From an uncultured Helicobacter sp. (lineage in GTDB: Bacteria > Campylobacterota > Campylobacteria > Campylobacterales > Helicobacteraceae), in the NCBI GenBank assembly GCA_944326445.1, contig CALVDZ010000006.1, positions 1-64,000 of the forward strand: a stretch of 64,000 nucleotides of DNA. Reading direction: 5' to 3'. The notes below the pieces were generated by a model, which was not told the DNA's origin, searched no databases, and saw nothing but the letters and a program-made list of their open reading frames with translations. Of the stretch, positions 24,395 through 32,882 are shown in pieces. Positions within the stretch are counted from its first letter, which is position 1; the number at the start of each line of letters is the position of its first letter. A program made the translations under genes and the position numbers.

Positions 24395-26347
24395 TCAGTA
24401 TCTAAGACCCAATAGCCGATAACTCATTGCCATCTTTTCCACCCCCTCGCGGATAATCCCCACCGCCTGCGCATAAAAGCCCCCAATCTCATCGCTAGGC
24501 AGATGCAGCACGCTCACCATAAGATTGTGCAGTATATGCCCCACGCTGCCCTCAAAGAGCAAGCCCACAAAGGGATTTTGCGCACTCATTTTAAGACTAA
24601 AGCGATGAAGGGAATCAATGAGGGCAAAAAGCTCCCTTTTGCCCTGCACCGGCACGCCCAAAAGTGCCAAAAACTCCTCCTTATACGCCAGCACCTCGCC
24701 CAAACCCATATCGCCATACGCCCTAAACACCTGCGTATAATCCGCGCTGCAATGGGCTTTGATAGATTCTATCGCTCTTTGCTTCTCGCCCGCGCTAAGC
24801 TCGCGCAGGCTAAACGCGCTCACATCACACGCCCTCGTGCCCTGTATATACGCCCCCTCGCCCAGATTTAGCACCAGTCGCGGGGCAAACGCCTTGATAC
24901 ACCGCTCCATACTCCTCGCACTAAGGCTAAAGAGCGCGTCGGAATACACGCTAGATTCTCTATTGCCCTGCACCTTGAAGGCATTGGGTGGGATTTGGGG
25001 CGTCTCCTCGCCATAAAAGGAGTTTTTAGCGTGCTTTGCCTTGCCCTTAATATACCCACAATCAAGCCCGCACATCAGCACTTCTTCGCCCAAAAGTGCC
25101 GCAAGCGCAAAGCCGGCATTGCCCACATAGGGCGCGCTAAACTCCACCACGCTTTTGCCCCCAAACAAATACGCCCCCGCACTCCCACCACGCATAAACA
25201 CATACGCCTCTTTAGCTAGCTCTAGAGCCTCGGGCTGCACCACGCTCCCACATAGCAGTGTCGTATCGCCTAGAGGGGCTTCTTGCAATACATCTTTGAG
25301 ATACGCAATGCGCTCAATCTCAATCTGAAAATCGGGCTCTATCCCATAGGCTTTGAGCGGCTTTATCGCCGTGCCACAGGAGAAAATCAGCATATTTTTG
25401 GCGTTTTTTTTGATAAAAGGCAGGAGAGAATCTAAGCTCACGCCATTGCCCACCACACAGATGGGTATCTCCACGCGCTCTGGCAAATGCAGCACGGGGT
25501 AGTGTGCGCTTAGGTTGCTTAGCGTATTCCTCACGCCTATCATCTCATCATCAAAGCTCCCCCAACCACGAGAATTCACCCTATACGCCTCATAGACGAC
25601 TTCGCGCGCACTTGTAATCTTGGGGCTCTCGTATAAAAAGAGCTCAAGGCGCAAAAAGTTATTAGTAATCTTGCGCGAGGCAAAGTAAGTGTGGATAAAC
25701 TCTTGGTGGATTAAGTCTTTGACAAAAATATAGCACGCGCGCTCACTCACGCGCGAAAATAACAGAGCAAAATCCACAAAATACAGCATAATGCGTAGCA
25801 TATCGAGGTATTCCTCAAAGAGCAGGAGAGAGTGAAAATACACGCCCCGCTCCAAAAGCAATTGCAAAAAAATCCCCCCAAGCATGCCAAAAAATGTGCA
25901 GCTGGGCAAAAAATCGCTGGGGAGATGGTAGGATTTGCCCCCGCCGCTCTCTTGCATAAGATTAATAAGTTTATTACAGATAGAGGCGGTTAGCGGGATT
26001 TTGTCCTCATCGAGCTTTTGGAGTGCGAGGTGGTTGGTATGCACGAGAAATCGCGGGTTATTCATCGGAGATTGACTAAGAGCCAAATGCGTGGCAATCA
26101 TCGTGTTTTCCCCGCTAGCTGGATACACAAGGGCATTGTCTTGGAGGTTTAGGATATTGAGCCCTGTTGGATTACAAAGGAGATTGTGCGTCGTGGGGGG
26201 CTTGCTAAGCTGGGCAAAAAGCGTGGGATTAAAAGCTCTAAAAAACTCCATATTGCGCACAAAACACGCGCTCATATACGACTCTAGCGCGCTAAAATCG
26301 CTAGATAGAATCTGCGTGAGATTCATCGCCGCGCCCACGCCACGCAC
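24395..26347 (-). CDS. Motility-associated factor (Maf) glycosyltransferase
   Basis: 650 residues. The central part (about 300-470) has the DUF115/6-hydroxymethylpterin-pyrophosphokinase-like core: PICVVGNGVSLDSLLPFI, FSCGTAIKPLKAYGIEPDFQIEIE and YVGNAGFALAALLGEEVLMCGLDCGY. This is the Maf family that attaches nonulosonic acids (pseudaminic or legionaminic acid) to flagellin in Campylobacter and Helicobacter. The GTG at 26347 is the longest start; an ATG seven codons in (26326) is equally possible and neither has a strong Shine-Dalgarno. It follows the Xaa-Pro peptidase gene by 18 bp. Confidence 0.85.
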   Translation of the reverse strand: MRGVGAAMNLTQILSSDFSALESYMSACFVRNMEFFRAFNPTLFAQLSKPPTTHNLLCNPTGLNILNLQDNALVYPASGENTMIATHLALSQSPMNNPRFLVHTNHLALQKLDEDKIPLTASICNKLINLMQESGGGKSYHLPSDFLPSCTFFGMLGGIFLQLLLERGVYFHSLLLFEEYLDMLRIMLYFVDFALLFSRVSERACYIFVKDLIHQEFIHTYFASRKITNNFLRLELFLYESPKITSAREVVYEAYRVNSRGWGSFDDEMIGVRNTLSNLSAHYPVLHLPERVEIPICVVGNGVSLDSLLPFIKKNAKNMLIFSCGTAIKPLKAYGIEPDFQIEIERIAYLKDVLQEAPLGDTTLLCGSVVQPEALELAKEAYVFMRGGSAGAYLFGGKSVVEFSAPYVGNAGFALAALLGEEVLMCGLDCGYIKGKAKHAKNSFYGEETPQIPPNAFKVQGNRESSVYSDALFSLSARSMERCIKAFAPRLVLNLGEGAYIQGTRACDVSAFSLRELSAGEKQRAIESIKAHCSADYTQVFRAYGDMGLGEVLAYKEEFLALLGVPVQGKRELFALIDSLHRFSLKMSAQNPFVGLLFEGSVGHILHNLMVSVLHLPSDEIGGFYAQAVGIIREGVEKMAMSYRLLGLRY

Positions 26348-26365
26348 ATCGTGTATGCGCTCTTT

Positions 26366-27427
26366 TTATAAAACCTCTGCCCTGCCATTTTTCATCACGA
26401 CTAAATCTTCAATACGCACGCCAAACTCGCCACCTAGGTAGATTCCGGGCTCGATGGAAAACACCATACCATCTTCTATGATCTCTTCACTTCTTGCAGA
26501 AATGCGCGGCAGCTCGTGTATGTCTAATCCCACGCCGTGCCCCGTGCTATGCACGAAGTATTTGCCATAGCCACTAGATTCTATCACTTCACGCGCTAGG
26601 GCGTCGATCTCGCGTGCCTTCATTCCGCTGCGTGCCTTGCTTATCGCCCTCTCTTGGGCTTTTAGCACGATATCATAGATTTTTTGCTGCTTGGGGGATT
26701 TGAATCTCTGATTTTTGCTAAAGTCCATATCGGGATTCACACTTGCGGTGCGCGTCCTGTCTGAGCAATAACGCTGATATTTTATCCCCGCGTCAAAAAG
26801 CAAAAGATCGTGTTTTTTGCACACGATTTTGGCACAAGGCAGGGCGTGGGGCTTAGCCCCCGTGGCATTAAGCCCCACGATTGGGTTAAAGCTCAAGTCA
26901 TACGCGCCCTTGTAGCTCAAAAACATCGTGGCATAAAAGTGCAAATCCCGCTCACTTAGTGCCTTGCCCTTTTGCACCGCCTTGCGCACAAAGCGCGCAA
27001 ACTCCTTGAAGGCTTGCTTGTTGAGCTTTTGGGACTTTTTGATAAGCTCGATTTGAGAATCTGTCTTGATAATGCGTAAATTTTGATGAAAATTTGGCAC
27101 AGGGAGGAGCTCGCACTGGCACTTTTGGGTATGGGTAGCGAGTATCTCATAGAATTCTACGCAAATCTCGCTCGGATTAAAGATGAGTTTTTTCACACCC
27201 TGCGCGCTAAGGAGGGTGCTAAGAGAGCTAAGCAAATCGCTAGATTCTATAACCTCGACATTTTTGCCCACACTCTGCTTGGCTTCTAGGCTATATCTAG
27301 AATCTGTGATAAAAAACCGCTGCCCTTGCAAATGCAGCACGATGGCATTATCGCAGCTAAAGCCACATTCATAATACTGCGCATTTTCATCGCGCACGAT
27401 ATAGGGAGTAGAGCTATCAAAGCGCAT
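26366..27427 (-). CDS. Xaa-Pro aminopeptidase/dipeptidase (M24 family)
   Basis: 353 residues with an N-terminal creatinase-like domain (about 1-120) and a C-terminal pita-bread metallopeptidase domain. Metal ligands are visible: LLLFDAGIKYQRYCSDRTRT (two Asp), VHSTGHGVGLDIHELP (His), GMVFSIEPGIYLGGEFGVRIED (two Glu). Length fits the Helicobacter HP1037-type proline peptidase. It is 4 bp from the end of aroQ, the order seen in H. pylori. No signal peptide, so it is cytosolic. Confidence 0.93.
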   Translation of the reverse strand: MRFDSSTPYIVRDENAQYYECGFSCDNAIVLHLQGQRFFITDSRYSLEAKQSVGKNVEVIESSDLLSSLSTLLSAQGVKKLIFNPSEICVEFYEILATHTQKCQCELLPVPNFHQNLRIIKTDSQIELIKKSQKLNKQAFKEFARFVRKAVQKGKALSERDLHFYATMFLSYKGAYDLSFNPIVGLNATGAKPHALPCAKIVCKKHDLLLFDAGIKYQRYCSDRTRTASVNPDMDFSKNQRFKSPKQQKIYDIVLKAQERAISKARSGMKAREIDALAREVIESSGYGKYFVHSTGHGVGLDIHELPRISARSEEIIEDGMVFSIEPGIYLGGEFGVRIEDLVVMKNGRAEVL

Positions 27428-27431
27428 ACTA

Positions 27432-27917
27432 CTACTTGACTTGTTGGGGTTGTGTGGCTTGCTGGGCTTTGAGCGCGGCGATCTCGCTTAGGATTTGCAA
27501 AAGCGCGATAAGCCCTAGATGATACCCAAACACGCCAAAACCCGTAATCACGCCCGCACACACTCTGCCCGTGTAGCTCTTGGCGCGGAAGTCCTCTCTG
27601 GCGTGGATATTGCTGATATGCACCTCTATCACGGGCACCCCGCAGCTGGCGATAGAATCTGCGATGGCAATAGAAGTGTGAGAATATGCGGCGGGATTTA
27701 TCAGCACGCCATCGTATTCCCCGCCGATACACTCTTGGAGTTTGTCGATGATCTCGCCTTCAAAATTGCTTTGGAAAAACTCAATCTCGGCGTTGTGCTG
27801 CTTGGCTTGGGCTTGGAGATTGGTGTGAATCTGCTCGAGTGTTACATTCCCATAGATGTGAGGCTCGCGATGTCCTAAGATATTGAGGTTTGGTCCTTGT
27901 ATGACTAGGATTTTCAT
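27432..27917 (-). CDS. aroQ: Type II 3-dehydroquinate dehydratase
   Basis: 161 residues. MKILVIQGPNLNILGHREPHIYG is the type II signature with the catalytic Tyr; FFQSNFEGEIIDKLQE, GVLINPAAYSHTSIAIADSI (catalytic His region) and EVHISNIHAREDFR complete the active site. It removes water from 3-dehydroquinate in the shikimate pathway and works as a dodecamer. GGAGC lies before the ATG on the minus strand. It is probably cotranscribed with the downstream peptidase and Maf genes. Confidence 0.97.
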   Translation of the reverse strand: MKILVIQGPNLNILGHREPHIYGNVTLEQIHTNLQAQAKQHNAEIEFFQSNFEGEIIDKLQECIGGEYDGVLINPAAYSHTSIAIADSIASCGVPVIEVHISNIHAREDFRAKSYTGRVCAGVITGFGVFGYHLGLIALLQILSEIAALKAQQATQPQQVK

Positions 27918-28008
27918 AACTGCTCCTTATGCTTGTCTCAAAACGCTTATGGTATAAAAATCTTGCTTAAAGTTCTGCTGATAGCTCACAAATCCCGCTC
28001 CGCTTAAT

Positions 28009-28935
28009 TTAATTTTCCTGCAGGAGATAAAACTCGCCCGTGTTTGGATTGCGCTTTTTTATAGAAGGTGTGTGGCGGGGGCTTGCAGGTAAAGGGGCAG
28101 TGGGCACAGAATCTACTCTCATAGAATCTGCTCTAGCAGAATCCACGCCCACAGAATCTGCCCCACTCGGAGCGACAAAATCCCGCGGCACTTCCATAAA
28201 GCCCGATGAGCGAGGTGGCGGGGCTTTTGTCTCCTTGCTCGCTACTTTTGGCTCTGAAATGGGCTTAGGGGTGGGTGGCTTATTTTTTGTGGCGACGCGC
28301 TTTGTGCCTGTGCGCACAGAATCTCCCGCCACGCCCCCGCCCAAAAATACAATCGCCTTATCATCTCTTGCCTGCTTGGCGAGGCTAGCGGCGTATTTTG
28401 GCATATAGGCTTGCAGGGCTTTGACTTTGCGCGCGATGTCCTCATAGTAGCTTTGTGCCATTTTAGCGCGCTCGCTATCGCGCTCCCAGCTAAAGCCCTT
28501 GTTGTAGGATTTGATCACTTCTTGCCAATTCCCCTTGCGCACCTTGTGCCAATATAGCAACTCCTCAAGCGCGACTTGCGAGGCGTATTCGTCATCGCGC
28601 ACGAGCAGCTCGCCCACCATATTGCGCATAAAGCCCGTGTCTTTTTGGTTGGTTTTCTTAAGCAGTCCGGGGATATGCGCGTGATAGATCCCTGCGGAAG
28701 GATCGGCGAAGTTCATTTTGTATTCTCCCGCGCAAGATTCTTTCCACGCGATTGCTGCCATCGTGTAGCCATAGCCTGATTTTAACCCGTATTTAAACGC
28801 CTTTAGTATCACATTTTTTTGTGCCTTACTAAAGTCTTTGAGCTCCACGCATTTGCCCTCGACTTTGTGCAATGGTATCGCCACACACGCGCTCACACAC
28901 CCAAATACTACGCCACATATCATCGCTCTTATCAT
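28009..28935 (-). CDS. Secreted lysozyme/SLT-like protein with Ser/Pro-rich tail
   Basis: 308 residues. A signal peptide of about 18 residues ends near SACVA. Residues about 30-185 resemble a lytic-transglycosylase-like fold: the Glu in AAIAWKESCAGEYKMNFADPSAGIYH occupies the catalytic position, and ELLYWHKVRKGNWQEVIKSYNKG matches the later SLT helix. The C-terminal 110 residues are Pro/Lys/Asp/Ser-rich and carry VDSARADSMRVDS-type repeats, built from the AGAATCT-type words common in this genome. Probably periplasmic and active on peptidoglycan; activity not proven. Confidence 0.65.
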   Translation of the reverse strand: MIRAMICGVVFGCVSACVAIPLHKVEGKCVELKDFSKAQKNVILKAFKYGLKSGYGYTMAAIAWKESCAGEYKMNFADPSAGIYHAHIPGLLKKTNQKDTGFMRNMVGELLVRDDEYASQVALEELLYWHKVRKGNWQEVIKSYNKGFSWERDSERAKMAQSYYEDIARKVKALQAYMPKYAASLAKQARDDKAIVFLGGGVAGDSVRTGTKRVATKNKPPTPKPISEPKVASKETKAPPPRSSGFMEVPRDFVAPSGADSVGVDSARADSMRVDSVPTAPLPASPRHTPSIKKRNPNTGEFYLLQEN

Positions 28936-29108
28936 ACGCCTAATGCCTCTTTCCTAGCAAGGTTGGTGCGTAAATTTGCCACCGCTCTAGCCTTTTAGCT
29001 TTATCCATAGGCAAAAGGGATTCCACAAATTGGCTTTTATCCTTTGTGATAAAATGTTTAAGAATGCCAAATACAATAACGATTTAATCTAAAACCTAAG
29101 GAGCTTAT

Positions 29109-30536
29109 ATGATGAGAATCTGTGCTGTATTGCTGCTTGTAGGCATAGGCCATATGGGGGCTTTTGAGTTCAAGGACGCCCCAGAGGTGCAGGAGCGCAT
29201 AAACCCAAGCACCTCTCCCCAAAGTATCCAATCCTATGCCTCCTCGCTAGGCGATGCGACAAAGGCAGTCGTCAATATCTCCACCCAAAAGCAAGTCTCA
29301 AACGCGATTCCAAACCACCCTATGTTTAACGATCCGTTTTTTCAGCAGTTTTTTGGCGACATATATGGACAGATTCCACGCGATAGAATCGAGCGCAGCC
29401 TAGGCAGCGGCGTGCTCATCTCCACTGATGGCTATATCGTTACCAACCACCACGTTATCGATGGCGCGGATAAAATCCTCGTCTCGCTCTCAGGCAGTGC
29501 CAAAGAATACACGGCTAAAGTCATCGGCTCGGATTCACGCAGCGATTTGGCAGTGATAAAGATTGAATCTAGCACGCCTAGTATCAGCTTTGCCAATAGC
29601 GACAAGGTGCAGGTGGGTGATGTCGTGTTTGCTATCGGCAATCCCTTTGGAGTAGGCGAGACGGTAACCCAAGGTATCGTCTCCGCACTCAATAAAAGTG
29701 GGATAGGGATAAATGATTATGAAAACTTCATACAAACCGATGCTTCTATCAATCCGGGCAATAGCGGTGGGGCACTCATAGATTCACGCGGGGCACTTAT
29801 CGGGATCAACACCGCGATTCTCTCGCGCACGGGTGGCAACCACGGCGTGGGGTTTGCTATCCCTTCAGAAATGGTTAAAAAAATCGCCAAAGAGCTCATT
29901 GAAAAGGGTTCAGTCAAAAGAGGCTATCTAGGCGTGGGAATCCAAGATGTGAGCGAGGATCTCCAAGAGAGCTATGCGCGCAGAGAGGGTGCGCTGCTTA
30001 TCAGCATAGAGCCACAATCCCCCGCTGCCAAAGCTGGGCTTATGGTATGGGATCTCATCACCGAAGTGGAGGGCAAAAAAATCACAAACGCCCAAGAGCT
30101 CAAAAATCTCATCGGTATGCTACCTCCTAAGCAAAAAGTGAGTATCAAATATGTGCGTGATAAGCAGGAGCGTATGACGCAAGTCGTGCTAGGGGAGCTT
30201 AGCAGCGATGAGGCTGCGCGTGCTGATACCGCCCAAGGTGCGCCAAATGACGCTAAGAGTGGGATTGATGGATTAGGCGTGAGTGAGCTCACCCAAAGCC
30301 TCCGCCAACGCTACAGAATCTCTGAAGGTATCCAAGGCGTGGTGGTGACAGAAGTGCGCAGGGATTCACTAGCCTATAGAGCGGGATTTGGCATAGGCGA
30401 TGTGATAGCACAGATTGAGGATAGCAATATCACAAAGCCATCGGAATTTTTGGCAGCGCTCAGTAAATTTAAAAATAAAAACAAGAGAATCTTGGTATAT
30501 TCTCGAAATGGAATTAAAACCATCATTTTAAAATAA
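29109..30536 (+). CDS. htrA: Periplasmic serine protease/chaperone HtrA (DegP/Q)
   Basis: 475 residues: signal peptide (about 1-18), trypsin-like domain with the triad His (VTNHHVIDG, about 114), Asp (SDLAVIK) and Ser (NPGNSGGALI, about 219), then two PDZ domains (about 270-370 and 390-470). HtrA of Helicobacter and Campylobacter is also secreted and cleaves E-cadherin. AAGGAGC lies before the ATG. cheR begins 9 bp after its stop, an unusual pairing that may put chemotaxis adaptation genes under the htrA promoter. Confidence 0.96.
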   Translation: MMRICAVLLLVGIGHMGAFEFKDAPEVQERINPSTSPQSIQSYASSLGDATKAVVNISTQKQVSNAIPNHPMFNDPFFQQFFGDIYGQIPRDRIERSLGSGVLISTDGYIVTNHHVIDGADKILVSLSGSAKEYTAKVIGSDSRSDLAVIKIESSTPSISFANSDKVQVGDVVFAIGNPFGVGETVTQGIVSALNKSGIGINDYENFIQTDASINPGNSGGALIDSRGALIGINTAILSRTGGNHGVGFAIPSEMVKKIAKELIEKGSVKRGYLGVGIQDVSEDLQESYARREGALLISIEPQSPAAKAGLMVWDLITEVEGKKITNAQELKNLIGMLPPKQKVSIKYVRDKQERMTQVVLGELSSDEAARADTAQGAPNDAKSGIDGLGVSELTQSLRQRYRISEGIQGVVVTEVRRDSLAYRAGFGIGDVIAQIEDSNITKPSEFLAALSKFKNKNKRILVYSRNGIKTIILK

Positions 30537-30545
30537 AGATTGCCG

Positions 30546-31379
30546 ATGATCCACCTTGATAGCAAGCATTTTAAGCTCTTACAGGACAAAATCTACGATC
30601 TTTCAGGGATTCATATCGTAGATTCTAAATTTGCGATGATAAAAAATCGCGTTTTAAAGCTGATGAAAGATGTGCAGTGCGATGATGTGGGCGAGCTGCT
30701 CACAATGGTGGATAGGGATAAAAAAGTCGCGCAGGATTTTATCAATGTCTTCACCACCAACAAAACCGATTTTTTCCGCGAAAGCTTTCATTTTGATGAC
30801 TTGCTCGATAGAGTGCTGCCCCAGCTTTTTAAAACCCAATCGCGTATCAAAATCTACTGCTGCGCGTCCTCTACCGGGCAGGAGCCCTACTCTATCGCCA
30901 GCACCATAGCCTATGCCAAAAAAATCTATGACGCCACCACACAAGTAGAAATCATCGCCACAGATATCGACACGCAAGTGCTCTCAATCGCCAAGGAGGG
31001 CAAATACACGATTAACCCACTGCTAGAGAAATGGCCTAAATGGGCGGAGAGTGAAATATCGGAGTTTTTTGATGTGGTTGATGAATCTAACAAAGTGCGC
31101 CATCTCTCCGTCAAGCCAAAGCTAAAAAATATGATAAGCTTCCGCCAGCTCAATTTGTTTAACAAAAAATATCCCTTTAGCAACGAGGAATTTGATGTGG
31201 TGTTTTGCAGAAATATCCTCATTTATTTTACCAAGCCCGATCAGGAGGCGATTTTGCAACGCCTTTTTGCTTTGCTCAAAGTGGGCGGGACATTTTATCT
31301 CGGGCATTCTGAAAGCCTCTATGAGCTAGCCGAGCAGACAGAAAAGCTCGGGCACAAGACTTTTATCAAGCAGCGATAA
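30546..31379 (+). CDS. cheR: Chemoreceptor methyltransferase CheR
   Basis: 277 residues from the ATG at 30546; a TTG two codons earlier is possible. The N-terminal helical domain (about 1-80) is followed by a SAM-binding fold: IKIYCCASSTGQEPYSIA, VEIIATDIDTQVLSIAKEGKY, FDVVFCRNILIYFTKPDQEAIL and GTFYLGHSESL. It methylates glutamates of chemoreceptors, reversed by CheB encoded 15 bp downstream. H. pylori lacks this pair, while several other Helicobacter have it. Confidence 0.95.
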   Translation: MIHLDSKHFKLLQDKIYDLSGIHIVDSKFAMIKNRVLKLMKDVQCDDVGELLTMVDRDKKVAQDFINVFTTNKTDFFRESFHFDDLLDRVLPQLFKTQSRIKIYCCASSTGQEPYSIASTIAYAKKIYDATTQVEIIATDIDTQVLSIAKEGKYTINPLLEKWPKWAESEISEFFDVVDESNKVRHLSVKPKLKNMISFRQLNLFNKKYPFSNEEFDVVFCRNILIYFTKPDQEAILQRLFALLKVGGTFYLGHSESLYELAEQTEKLGHKTFIKQR

Positions 31380-31393
31380 TTGAGGGATACGCG

Positions 31394-32044
31394 ATGATAG
31401 ATTCAAAGGAACTAGGCACAACCCACAAACTCCACCCAGACACGCTCCTAGAGAGCAAGCCCTGCAAGGATTTGATGCGTCCCAAACTCATCGCCATAGG
31501 AGCGAGCACGGGCGGAGTGGATGTGCTAAGCACAATTTTTGAGAAGCTCCCCACGGGATTGCCCCCCATCGTGGTGGTGCAGCATATCCCAAAGACTTTT
31601 GGCTCCTCCTTTGCCAAACGCCTAGATTCTCTCTCGCGCCTTAGTGTGTATGAGGTAACCCAAAAAATGCGCCTAGAAAAATCCTGCGCGTATATCACCA
31701 GCGGAGATTCACACATATCACTTAGCTATGAGAGCGGGCATTATTACGCCAAGCCCATCGATGGTCCTAGGATCTCGCGCCACAAGCCTAGCGTGGATAT
31801 TTTGTTTCGCAATGTCAATAATGTCGTGGGCAAAAACGCACTTGGCGTGATTCTCACAGGAATGGGCGATGATGGCTGCATAGGGCTAAAAGAGATGTAT
31901 GAAAACGGCGCGGTTACCATCGCCCAAGATGAGCAGAGCTGTGTCGTCTTTGGTATGCCCAAAAAGGCTATCGAGGTGGGCGGAGTGAAGCACACGCTTA
32001 GTATCGAGCAAATCATTGAGTTTATCAGCAATACAAAAGGGTAG
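31394..32044 (+). CDS. cheB: CheB-type methylesterase domain protein without receiver domain
   Basis: 216 residues, catalytic domain only. The serine is in LIAIGASTGGVDVL (about 38), the histidine in VVVQHIPKTFGSSFAKRL, and the aspartate in LTGMGDDGCIGL. A full-length CheB has about 350 residues with an N-terminal response-regulator domain, absent here as in Campylobacter jejuni CheB. Only about 27 residues precede the esterase fold. It cannot be switched on by CheA in the usual way. GAGGG precedes the ATG. Confidence 0.93.
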   Translation: MIDSKELGTTHKLHPDTLLESKPCKDLMRPKLIAIGASTGGVDVLSTIFEKLPTGLPPIVVVQHIPKTFGSSFAKRLDSLSRLSVYEVTQKMRLEKSCAYITSGDSHISLSYESGHYYAKPIDGPRISRHKPSVDILFRNVNNVVGKNALGVILTGMGDDGCIGLKEMYENGAVTIAQDEQSCVVFGMPKKAIEVGGVKHTLSIEQIIEFISNTKG

Positions 32045-32047
32045 AAT

Positions 32048-32881
32048 GTGCGCTATGTGATTGTTTTGTGCCTATGGTGCGTGGGTGTGGCGGTGGCAAG
32101 TGATGTGATAGCGGGCGTGGCGGTGCGCGTCAATGGGCACGCTATCACGCTAAATGAGATCAAAAAAATGCAGCAAAATATGAAAATAAGCAAGCCCCAA
32201 GCGATCGATTTGCTCATCAATGAACGACTAAAAGACGATGAGATCGATCGCTTCAAAATCAGCATTGATGAGTTTAAAATCGATGATGAGATAGGGCGTA
32301 TCGCTTCTAGCAATGGTATCAACAAAAGCGCGCTCATCGCCCAGCTCGCGCGCGAGGGTATGAGCTACCAAGCCTATCGCAACGAGCTACGCAAGCAGCT
32401 CCAAACGCGCGAACTTATGCAAAAAATCCTCGCAAGCAATGTCAATATTACCGATGAGAGCGAGCTCTTTGCCTACTACAACAAGCACAAGCAGGACTTT
32501 GAAGTCCCCTCAAGCGTGCGGGTAATGCGCTATAGCGCGCCAAATGACGCGCTCTTACAAAAGGCGATGAAAGATCCAAAAAAAGCCATTGATGGCGTGC
32601 AAAAGCAAGAAGAAACCATCGCGATGGCTATCCTCTCTCCCCAAATCGCCCAAGTGTTTGTAACCACGCCCAAGGGGGACTTCACGCCGGTGCTCAATGC
32701 CGGAAACAATGTGCTTGTGAGTTTTTTGGTGCTTGAAAAACTCGGGCAGAAGCTCATGAGCTATGAGGAAGCCAAGCCGATGGTAAATCAGCGCGTAATG
32801 GCGCAAAAGGAGCAGAGCATCATCCAAGAGCATTTTGCCAAAATCCGCTCGAGCGCGAAAATCGTGTATCTGCGAGAGTAG
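32048..32881 (+). CDS. SurA-like periplasmic peptidyl-prolyl isomerase (HP0659-type)
   Basis: 277 residues starting at a GTG 3 bp after the cheB stop. A signal peptide (MRYVIVLCLWCVGVAVA) is followed by a SurA N-domain-like region (VAVRVNGHAITLNEIKKM, AIDLLINERLKDDEIDRF) and a PpiC-like region (about 150-235). It probably chaperones outer-membrane proteins. This gene, the next TPR gene and rnhA occur in the same order in H. pylori (HP0659-HP0661). Confidence 0.8.
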   Translation: MRYVIVLCLWCVGVAVASDVIAGVAVRVNGHAITLNEIKKMQQNMKISKPQAIDLLINERLKDDEIDRFKISIDEFKIDDEIGRIASSNGINKSALIAQLAREGMSYQAYRNELRKQLQTRELMQKILASNVNITDESELFAYYNKHKQDFEVPSSVRVMRYSAPNDALLQKAMKDPKKAIDGVQKQEETIAMAILSPQIAQVFVTTPKGDFTPVLNAGNNVLVSFLVLEKLGQKLMSYEEAKPMVNQRVMAQKEQSIIQEHFAKIRSSAKIVYLRE

Positions 32882-32882
32882 T

